Shown: positions 1 to 5,852 of the stretch, piece by piece | How positions within the stretch are numbered: position 1 is the stretch's first letter | Layout of the letters: each line of letters begins with the position of its first letter | From: Globobulimina sp. | Taxonomy: Eukaryota; Foraminifera; Rotaliida | NCBI GenBank assembly: GCA_003354225.1 | Contig: PIVH01000224.1 | Span: 1 to 6,890, forward strand | Reading direction: 5' to 3' | Length of the DNA stretch: 6,890 bases | Translations under genes and position numbers: made by a program | Notes under the pieces: generated by a model | The model's input: the letters and a program-made list of their open reading frames with translations, nothing else | Told to the model about the DNA's origin: nothing | Database searches by the model: none

Positions 1-361
1 TAATAATTATAACAAATTTGATTAATGGATATTGGGATTATTTTGGGTTTGATTGTTTTTTGAATTTTTCGTATGAAGCCAGAAACAATTAAAACCTCCA
101 TCACTTCACTTCAGTTAGCTTACAACAAAAACGCTGCAGTTTTATGGAATGGATCATATTTTTGTTTGTAATGCGGTATTTTTGATAGCTTTTTTGATTT
201 GTTCAAAATTTGTACAAAATCAACGATTATTTGTATTGGAAGTTTGATTTGTTCAAAATTTGATTTAAATCAACGATTATTTGTCAAGCAAACCATAACT
301 CAATTATTACAAAGATTTTTTTATGTTTAATTATTATTTATTGCTTAATTATACAATTTAA
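1..361. other. A+T-rich stretch without a recognisable gene
   Basis: No open frame of useful length with an ATG start is visible on either strand. The stretch is strongly A+T-rich with many T runs. Its only clear structure is the two-copy direct repeat at 193-284. It could be intergenic DNA, an intron, or the untranslated end of a gene lying to the left of the window. I see no tRNA-like or other RNA fold in it. Confidence 0.5.
193..284. repeat. Two-copy direct repeat, 42-base units, period 50
   Basis: Bases 193-234 and 243-284 are the same 42-base unit. They agree at 38 of 42 positions, and all four differences lie in one short block in the middle. Eight unrelated bases separate the copies. 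Each unit starts TTTGATTTGTTCAAAATTTG and ends CAACGATTATTTGT. The clustering of the differences suggests a local duplication followed by one small replacement. No terminal inverted repeats or target-site duplication mark it as a mobile element. Confidence 0.9.
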
Positions 362-406
362 TTGTTTTATTACATCACTATATGGAGAAAAAGTATCGGG
401 CCATGT

Positions 407-709
407 ATGTTTTGTTTGATTATTTCGATTACAATGAGTATTTGGTTTGGATATGAATGCATTTTACCAGATTTAAATGATGAGATGTATCAAAATTTAC
501 ATTTTCAATGTGAAAAGCTAACTGAATCTGCATTTGTTTTAAATTTTTTTTTGTCTTTAAATCAATTTAATGTTAACAAAGTTTTCAAGAAAGATAAATA
601 TCGAAATATTATCATAAATGTTGTATTAATATTATTTGCTGCGGAATATGAAAAGGGAAATAATATTATACCATCTCGTACTGCCAACTGGTTATATTTT
701 TTGCAGTGA
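407..709 (+). CDS. Hypothetical 100-residue open frame, possible exon or gene remnant
   Basis: From the ATG at 407 the frame is open for 100 codons to a TGA at 707-709; it stays open upstream to 362 without another ATG. The peptide has a hydrophobic N-terminal stretch (about residues 1-16) that could be one membrane helix. A mixed segment with Cys, Trp, Asp and Glu follows, then a second hydrophobic run near residues 73-80. I recognise no family. An open frame this long is uncommon by chance in DNA this A+T-rich, which argues for present or past coding. The stop lies inside the first copy of the TTGCAGTGATACCAAT repeat, so the end may be artificial or an exon edge. It could be an exon, a decayed gene, or chance. 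Confidence 0.25.
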   Translation: MFCLIISITMSIWFGYECILPDLNDEMYQNLHFQCEKLTESAFVLNFFLSLNQFNVNKVFKKDKYRNIIINVVLILFAAEYEKGNNIIPSRTANWLYFLQ

Positions 710-762
710 TACCAATTTGCAGTGATACCAATATTATACCATCTCATTGCAGTGATACCAAT
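662..762. repeat. Interlaced short direct repeats (TTGCAGTGATACCAAT, three copies)
   Basis: The 16-mer TTGCAGTGATACCAAT occurs at 701-716, 717-732 and 747-762; the first two copies touch. A second 16-mer, AATATTATACCATCTC, occurs at 662-677 and 730-745, a period of 68. The two units are interlaced, so this is a composite local duplication. Copy 1 follows a T-rich run and resembles a 3' splice site (T tract followed by GCAG), so the array could present three alternative acceptors. That reading is an inference. Confidence 0.9.
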
Positions 763-816
763 TTGTATTCTCACTTTGCAAGATGTAAATATTAGCAATA
801 ATAAGCATAATGCACT

Positions 817-870
817 GGATTCGAGATACTTTGCATTTGCATTGGTTCGATATACTTTTGCTTTTGCTTA
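817..870. repeat. Imperfect tandem duplication, 27-base unit
   Basis: Bases 817-843 and 844-870 are adjacent imperfect copies. Both begin GG, share TTCGA.ATACTTT and end with two TTTGC-like steps. The second copy is most easily read as a diverged tandem duplication. It lies in a gene-free interval (710-975) that holds nothing else I can name. Confidence 0.6.
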
Positions 871-1005
871 TTGTGCATTGTTCATATATTATTAACATAT
901 TATTTAGGTTCGACATTTCATTCATTACATTGTAAACAGTTAAAAGAATGCAATCGACAAAGATTGGAAGAATAGAACAAAAATGGAATCAATATTAATG
1001 ATTCG

Positions 1006-1473
1006 ATGGATGAATATGATGCTAAATATGATCTATTTGGTGATGCAAATATTAGTGCAACGCAGAAATCATATCAACATTTAAATGATGTCATTGGTTT
1101 TTTGAAACAACACAACTTTACGCCAGGTGTTATCAAACTAAATAACTTGATATGGATACCTCTTTTAATCGGTATTATAACCACTACACTGTATACTCAG
1201 TGTTATGTTGACGTTTCATTAAAAAATGATTTGTAATATTAAATGTTAAATCAAATTAATAAATCAAAGCAATTATTGACGCGGATTTTTCTTGATTCAC
1301 AGATTCAGAGCTTGATTGTTACAATCATTGAATTGAATATATTTATCAATACTGCTGATGTTAACATGTATGAAGCTAAGGTTGACATCTTTTTTTTTCC
1401 AAAACCATTGTTTCGTGATTTCCCCATCGTGAGGTGTCTGTTGCTAACAGATTATCGATCATCTGACAATTAA
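1006..1473 (+). CDS. Hypothetical two-exon gene or decayed coding region before the RGS gene
   Basis: The frame beginning at 1006 is interrupted only by TAA at 1234 and 1240 before the TAA at 1471-1473. Both inner stops fall inside a possible GT-AG intron at 1233-1310 (78 bases, so the frame is kept). Joined this way it would encode about 129 residues: an acidic start (MDEYDAKYDLFGD), a likely membrane helix near residues 49-64 and a second hydrophobic run near 77-88. The frame is also open back to the TAG at 973. A stronger acceptor at 1302, after a T-rich tract, would shift the frame and stop at once, so the model is uncertain. The region ends 12 bases before the RGS start and is in the same frame. 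It may be leader or intron of that gene, a separate small gene or a relic. I recognise no family. Confidence 0.3.
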
Positions 1474-1485
1474 ACAAAAAGAAAA

Positions 1486-2844
1486 ATGGTATTTAATTTC
1501 GAGAAAAAAGGCCATTATCATGAACGAAATGTCGGTGTATTTATCACATCAATTATTATTGTAATTGGTATTTACATTCCAATCATTTGTTATTATTTGT
1601 TCAAATTTTATAAAATAAGAAACACTCCGTATCTACAAAATCGATATCCAACATTAACCATAACGGCTGTATTGAGTATTGTAGCTGTATTATATATGTC
1701 AATCCTATTTATGTTCCTGGTGCCACTGTTGATTATAGCCTGCGTTTACCGTTTAATACCAGACTTTTATGCTGAATTTGGAGTGCAGCAAGAATTATTG
1801 TTCTTGTCCAAAACGTATATCATATCAATGGTGTGTTTATTAGTGATGACTGCAGGCTTTGTCATCGATCAATTTGTGATTATCAACAGAGAAAATTCTA
1901 ATCTTCTAATATTTTATTTTGCCATTGATTGGAACGTTAATGCGTTCATCATGTTTTTAGCAGCACTGGCAATGGTAAGGAGGTATCCAAATAAGTTGGC
2001 AAAAATGAATATTAATAACGAAACAATTGCAAGTATTACAATCAGTACAATGCCGACAATGTCCACTGTGATGTCTGAATATAAGAATGTTCCGGGAACT
2101 CCGTCGTTAACTGCAGCGAAACAGCAACGAGTTTCAAATAAAAGTATTAAAATGGCCAATGTACTGTCGCATGAAGAAAGTTTTGAAGTATTTATTGACC
2201 ATTTAGGTCATGAATATTGTATGGAATCGTTGTTGAGTATGATTGAGTTTACGCATTATAGAGATTATATATTATATAACGAAAAAGAATTAAACATTAA
2301 ACAAGAAAGGCAATTTTTATATTGCGAGCTGCCTGCAAATATTGTTAAGTCTGATATTGTATATCCAGAATTTTATAAAGCAAATGGAAAATGTGGCCAG
2401 GGAGGAAAGATGATGAGGACTGTCCATGAGGCGTTACAAGAGTATATGAAAGGGAATGATATGGGGAAAATGGTAAAATCAGAGAGGATTAAAAAATATA
2501 AGAAAATAGCATATGAAATATATGATAAGTGTATGTCATGTGTTGTGTTTTTAATTTGTTGCATGTAAAAATAAAATAAATATTTAAAATAACAAGATGT
2601 TCGCATGGGTGCAGAGTTTGAAATAAATATTAGTTATGCTGTTCGAATGAGGCATATGTCACTAATGAATGATAAACATATTTGGATAAATGGAATGGAG
2701 GATGTTGATGAAACTCAGTTATTTTCATTATTTGATGATTGTTATCTTGAAATGGTTCGATTAATGCAACAATCATTTGGAAGATTTAAACGTGGAGAGA
2801 AATTTGAGAAAGTTGCAACTGTTTTACAACAAAATATGCAATGA
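1486..2844 (+). CDS. Multi-pass membrane protein with C-terminal RGS domain (one intron)
   Basis: Exons 1486-2530 and 2597-2844 join to 430 residues. Likely membrane segments lie at about 17-42, 57-90 (long enough for two helices), 107-133 and 139-164. A Ser/Thr-rich linker (about 178-222) leads into an RGS domain at about 228-418. The splice rebuilds the family motif GAEFEINIS at residues 353-361. By alignment from memory with RGS4, N359 matches the conserved Asn128, but Ser248 replaces Asn88, so GTPase-activating strength may differ. The domain is long because of a Gly/Lys-rich insertion near 283-333. RGS proteins speed GTP hydrolysis by G-alpha subunits, and a membrane receptor-like half fused to RGS is the layout of plant AtRGS1. 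Residues 107-164 resemble its last two helices, and fewer than seven helices seem present. The start is the first in-frame ATG after the TAA at 1471. Family call is strong; start and topology are less certain. Confidence 0.82.
2531..2596 (+). other. Phase-1 GT-AG intron in the RGS gene (66 bases)
   Basis: The donor reads AAGT|GTATGT and the acceptor AACAAG|ATGTTC. Removing 66 bases completes a Tyr codon and gives Asp-Lys-Tyr-Val-Arg-Met followed by the conserved RGS motif. Without splicing the frame would add a 12-residue Cys-rich tail and stop at TAA within the intron, losing the last part of the domain. The motif match across the junction is the main evidence. Confidence 0.88.
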
Positions 2845-2856
2845 ATTTTTAGTCTG

Positions 2857-2899
2857 TTAATTAATGTTTTTATATTTTATAAAATATTAATTAATGTTT
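2857..2899. repeat. Direct repeat TTAATTAATGTTT flanking a 16-base palindrome
   Basis: TTAATTAATGTTT occurs at 2857-2869 and again at 2887-2899, period 30. The perfect palindrome ATATTTTATAAAATAT lies between the copies at 2872-2887. It starts 12 bases after the RGS stop, so it would fall in that gene's 3' untranslated region. Confidence 0.85.
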
Positions 2900-2916
2900 C
2901 CAATTTCGAATTGGAA
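2898..2916. other. Perfect hairpin, 8-base stem with TCG loop
   Basis: TTCCAATT at 2898-2905 pairs perfectly with AATTGGAA at 2909-2916 around the three-base loop TCG. It lies 54 bases after the RGS stop codon. A transcript from either strand could fold here. A role in RNA 3'-end processing is possible but unproven. Confidence 0.7.
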
Positions 2917-3019
2917 TCATTGGATTGTTTTTTTTTTGTTTTCATATAAGTGTTTTTACTTTATATGAATGTAGTAATTAATTATTATATTCCTTGGCTT
3001 TTTTAGTACTTGTTTTGAA

Positions 3020-3047
3020 GAGAACTTTGTTTTGAAAACAAAATCTC
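3020..3047. other. Hairpin with TTTGTTTT / AAAACAAA arms
   Basis: TTTGTTTT at 3026-3033 is complementary to AAAACAAA at 3035-3042 around a single G. Outside it GAGA at 3020-3023 pairs with TCTC at 3044-3047 across a small unequal internal loop. A one-base centre cannot form a real loop, so the innermost pairs would open. A second near-palindrome, AGAATAT-A-ATATTCT, is at 3102-3116. Confidence 0.6.
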
Positions 3048-3210
3048 GGATTTTTTCTCAAACGTATAGAATGTACTCGATTCTAGATCTATAAAAGTAA
3101 CAGAATATAATATTCTCTATGAAAGACGCTCGCGGTTTGCTGAGAAAAACCTCGATTCAAAGAACCAAAAAATAAGAATTAAAAAACAAAACATAAATAT
3201 AGTATTACAC

Positions 3211-3238
3211 GCAAACGATTACAAACGATTACAAACGG
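3211..3238. repeat. Short tandem repeat, ACAAACGATT type
   Basis: A ten-base unit is repeated: GCAAACGATT at 3211-3220, ACAAACGATT at 3221-3230 and a partial ACAAACGG at 3231-3238. It sits just beyond the 3' end of the TMEM151-like gene. Confidence 0.8.
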
Positions 3239-3266
3239 GAAAAAAAAGATAATTTTTTAATAATTT

Positions 3267-4937
3267 TTATATAGAAATTGATTTAATTAATTTCCAATTT
3301 GCTTTGCCAAACATTGTACAACATTTATATCGAGGATATACGGTACAAAGTAATACGGAAAAAATCCAATATCCATGAATAGTGCACCAAAATGGCTTAT
3401 TATTATTATTATGATTATCATTATTTTTATTAATGATTAAACAATTGTTAAATCCGCGAATATCAATTTTTTCATGAAATGATTGAAATTCATCCTTATT
3501 ATTAAAAGACAGAAATTCTTGTTTTTGAATATTAAAATCATTCCTTGTTTCCTCATTTAATAAACAATATTGTTTCGTAATATGTAATTTCGTTATTTCA
3601 TACCGATTTAAATTCGGATAATTTAGGGAAACATCGTCCCATTTATTATAATCATAAATCATTGAATTTGTATGTGTTACAATCTTTTTCCTGTCTTGTT
3701 TGATGATGTTTGAATCTTCAAATTCCACCAATAACTTATTAATATCACCATTCCACCCAAAAAATAATGGTAAATCAGTCATATATTCAATATCCATATC
3801 ATCAGTGTCCACATCCACATCCATATCCATATCCGTATCGCCACCATCATCAACAATTTGCATCGCCACTTTTTCATCATCATGCTCGTCATTATCACTA
3901 TGCTTAAATTTGGAGATTATCGCCTTTTTAATTCTATTCCCCTGATAGCCAGATGGCAATATTATGGCTGCAATCTGTGTTTGATTCTGTTTATTTGACA
4001 CAAACTCAATCGCATTCCAGTCCCATTTGAAATATTTCACATTAAATCCCAACTCTTGGAAATGATTCCCATTCTCCATCTTGCCATGCACCCAAATAAT
4101 GGTTTTGGCCTCGGTCTGCGGAGTATTTAAGGTCTCATAATGATAGCATTCAACATACCAATCAATGACCGGTGCTGTCTTCCTCATCACATCCAATAAT
4201 TTGATATTGCCATCGATGTCGCTCTTACTGCCCATTCTCATCTGTTTCCATGTTTTGTTTACATAGCACTCACATAAATAGATCAAATAAAAAATAACAA
4301 ATATAATAACAGCGGCTAACTCTCCGGTGAAACACGTAAATAATGTTATTATCACAATTGAGGTTAAAATGATGGATAAAAAATGGCCATTTTCTTTTAA
4401 TGATAATACGATATCTCGACATGAACCCATTTCATTCTCATATTCGTCCTCATCCTCATCCTCATCCTCATCATCACTGTCTTTGTCAGATATGATATGA
4501 TGATCTTTTTTCTTTGATTTGCTGCCATTGAGTAAAAATCCCTTTTTTTTTCTCTTTTTCTTTGATTTTTTGCCCGTATTACTAATATCATGATTACTAT
4601 GAATGGGCGACGATGGGTCAATATCTACAAAATTATTATTCTTGTTATTATTTGTTTCGCCACTCAATACTGTTAATGTTGTGTTGGTAGCTTCATTCAT
4701 TGCAATATCTTTAATTCTTTTGAGCGATTTATCCCTTTTAATCTTTTTTGAGTTAGATTTAGATTTTTTTATTTGAATATTATCATTTGAATGGGATGGA
4801 TTGTATGAATCGGAATCGCTATCCATGGTAAGTTTTTTCAAGCCCTTTGGGTATGCTGTTCCATCCACACCTTTATTATCACCACCACCATCCGCATCGG
4901 TTATATTTCCAAATAACAACTCCTCTGAATCGGACAT
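3267..4937 (-). CDS. TMEM151-like multi-pass membrane protein with long charged N-terminal tail
   Basis: An uninterrupted 556-residue frame. Residues 1-185 are hydrophilic and low-complexity: acidic start, Lys-rich runs near 56-75 and 122-144, and a DE run at 154-166. Two helices follow at about 186-204 and 206-223, and a third near 516-534. Family landmarks seen: IDWYVECYHYET (258-269), KIVTHTNSMIYDYNKWDDVS (418-437), NEETRNDF (461-468) then QKQEF, and a GF...PFW stretch before the last helix. From memory these match the TMEM151 family, including its many protist members; its biochemical function is not known to me. About 145 residues (271-416) separate the first two landmarks, far more than I expect, and include an Asp/Met/Val-rich hexamer repeat. 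The start could be ATG 4937 or an upstream exon (see findings). It is convergent with the RGS gene and divergent from the peroxiredoxin gene. Confidence 0.78.
   Translation of the reverse strand: MSDSEELLFGNITDADGGGDNKGVDGTAYPKGLKKLTMDSDSDSYNPSHSNDNIQIKKSKSNSKKIKRDKSLKRIKDIAMNEATNTTLTVLSGETNNNKNNNFVDIDPSSPIHSNHDISNTGKKSKKKRKKKGFLLNGSKSKKKDHHIISDKDSDDEDEDEDEDEYENEMGSCRDIVLSLKENGHFLSIILTSIVIITLFTCFTGELAAVIIFVIFYLIYLCECYVNKTWKQMRMGSKSDIDGNIKLLDVMRKTAPVIDWYVECYHYETLNTPQTEAKTIIWVHGKMENGNHFQELGFNVKYFKWDWNAIEFVSNKQNQTQIAAIILPSGYQGNRIKKAIISKFKHSDNDEHDDEKVAMQIVDDGGDTDMDMDVDVDTDDMDIEYMTDLPLFFGWNGDINKLLVEFEDSNIIKQDRKKIVTHTNSMIYDYNKWDDVSLNYPNLNRYEITKLHITKQYCLLNEETRNDFNIQKQEFLSFNNKDEFQSFHEKIDIRGFNNCLIINKNNDNHNNNNKPFWCTIHGYWIFSVLLCTVYPRYKCCTMFGKANWKLIKSISI
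3808..3837 (-). repeat. Hexamer repeat coding for the Asp-rich tract
   Basis: Five hexamers of TCC(A/G)(C/T)A type on the + strand (TCCACA twice, TCCATA twice, TCCGTA) encode, on the - strand, the alternating Asp-Met and Asp-Val tract near residues 367-378 of the TMEM151-like protein. Such slippage-prone repeats often vary in length between alleles. Confidence 0.9.
4447..4470 (-). repeat. Hexamer repeat (TCCTCA)x4 coding for Asp-Glu tract
   Basis: Four perfect TCCTCA units on the + strand encode the alternating Asp-Glu run at about residues 157-164 of the TMEM151-like protein, just before its first membrane helix. It continues less perfectly into TCATCA. Confidence 0.95.
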
Positions 4938-5004
4938 GGTAAGTTTGGCTTAATACCAGTTTTTAAGGTTTATTTTAATTTACTTACCTATTATCAAAGC
5001 AGTC
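4938..5004. promoter_or_regulatory. Probable shared two-way promoter between divergent genes
   Basis: Only 67 bases lie between the ATG of the TMEM151-like gene (4937, reading left) and the peroxiredoxin ATG (5005, reading right). If both starts are right, transcription of each gene must begin within or across the other's 5' region. I see no clear TATA box. The interval holds GTAAGT-like splice-donor sequences on both strands (+ at 4939, - at 4987), so part of it may be intron of one gene. Confidence 0.45.
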
Positions 5005-5730
5005 ATGTTCAACTCACTACTATTTGTGATAGTGTCTTCATTGTCCATTTCAGTCACACTATCTGTAACCATTGGAGAAAGTTAATTATTTCAAGGAATA
5101 AGATGTTAGAAATTAAAATAAAACAATTAAACTTGTCAATATTACATAGAAGCGCCAGATTTTTCTAGTGTCGCATTAATGCCAGATTTAACATTCGATA
5201 CACTATCATTGGCGCAATTTAGTGGTTCATGGTTATTATTATTTTTTTATCCGCTCGATTTCACATTTGTATGTCCGACGGAGGTGATATCATTCAGTGA
5301 GGCAAGCACACAGTTTAAGGCGCTCAATACCAATGTTGTCGGTGCCTCTGTAGACTCACAATATACACATCTCGCATGGGCAAATACGCCGCGTGCTGAA
5401 GGGGGTTTGGGTGGTCTTGGCATTCCATTGATTGCGGATTTAACCCGTCAACTATCGCAAGATTATGGTGTTTTGATGCAAAGTGCGGGACATACGTGTC
5501 GTGGCACATTTATTATTGATCCAAATGGCATCGTGCGGCATTTCAGTATGAATGATCCGCCGGTCGGTAGGAATGTGGATGAATATGTCCGTTTAATTCA
5601 AGCCTTTCAATACGCGGATAAACACGGCGAAGTATGTCCTGCTCAGTGGAAACCCGGTGCAAAAACAATTATTCCCGATCCACAAAACGCTTTGCAATAT
5701 TTCAAGTCGCAAAATAAAGATGAAGTATAG
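5005..5730 (+). CDS. Typical 2-Cys peroxiredoxin, two exons, possibly ER-targeted
   Basis: Exons 5005-5080 and 5150-5730 join to 218 residues. The enzyme reduces hydrogen peroxide and organic peroxides through paired cysteines recycled by thioredoxin-type partners. Seen: VTIGEKAPDF at the start of the fold (residues 21-30), PLDFTFVC with peroxidatic Cys67 (PxxxTxxC, P60-T64-C67), Arg143, resolving Cys188 in GEVCP, GGLG at 110-113 and YF at 209-210. GGLG plus YF marks the type that is readily over-oxidised. Residues 1-20 are hydrophobic like a signal peptide, though without a basic n-region, and the protein ends KDEV, close to the KDEL retrieval signal. Location in the ER, like animal PRDX4, is therefore an inference. 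Cys142 beside the active-site Arg is unusual. G+C is higher than in neighbouring genes, as in well-expressed genes. A start at 5179 would cut off conserved residues. The enzyme call is very firm; exon 1 is likely. Confidence 0.93.
5081..5149 (+). other. Phase-1 GT-AG intron in the peroxiredoxin gene (69 bases)
   Basis: The donor GAGAAA|GTTAAT and acceptor ATTACATAG|AAGCGCC join A to AA, giving Lys in IGEKAPDF, the usual opening of this enzyme family. Upstream of the acceptor the exon 2 frame lacks an ATG, and without splicing exon 1 stops at TAA just inside the intron. Its length closely matches the RGS-gene intron. Confidence 0.8.
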
Positions 5731-5852
5731 TACCAATGTCAAGGCTATTTCTTGTAATTTTATTAACTTAAATACTCTGATACTACTATTTGTAATGCAT
5801 GTGATTCTGATAAGTGATGTCCGATAAACATACAGAGTTTTGAGTCAACAGA

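Larger units (their letters stand above)
2845..3266. other. Region between convergent genes, rich in palindromes
   Basis: This holds the 3' ends of the RGS gene (+) and the TMEM151-like gene (-). I find no open frame worth calling. Features seen: a direct repeat, several hairpin-capable palindromes, a T run at about 2929-2937, a TATAAAAG at 3090-3097, a locally G+C-richer patch near 3125-3165 and an A-rich tail with ACAAACGATT repeats. No canonical AATAAA is obvious just past either stop codon. Confidence 0.7.

Noticed and set aside
701-762. CRISPR-like array
   Set aside because: Only three 16-base copies, two of them touching with no spacer, in a eukaryotic context.
562-925. - strand open frames across the repeat region
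   Set aside because: They consist largely of repeat sequence, have Ile/Asn/Lys-heavy composition typical of A+T-rich chance frames and match nothing I know.
1914-2606. Two - strand open frames opposite the RGS gene
   Set aside because: They are antisense to well-supported coding sequence and show no family features.
3140-3165. Possible tRNA T-arm (GGTTCTTTGAATCGAGG on the - strand)
   Set aside because: It lacks the GGTTCGA core, no paired acceptor or anticodon arms can be drawn around it.
3700-3945. Open frame on the + strand
   Set aside because: It is Ser-rich because it reads the complement of the Asp-rich tract of the TMEM151-like gene; no independent support.
4397-4621. Second - strand frame with Met-Arg repeats
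   Set aside because: It is a shifted reading of the hexamer repeat and Lys-rich part of the TMEM151-like gene.
5324-5509. - strand open frame in the peroxiredoxin gene
   Set aside because: It is the complement of a highly conserved enzyme segment.
5179-5730. Peroxiredoxin starting at the ATG at 5179
   Set aside because: It would lack the conserved APDF segment, which is present in the same frame just upstream (5152-5163) and is joined to a good first exon by splicing.
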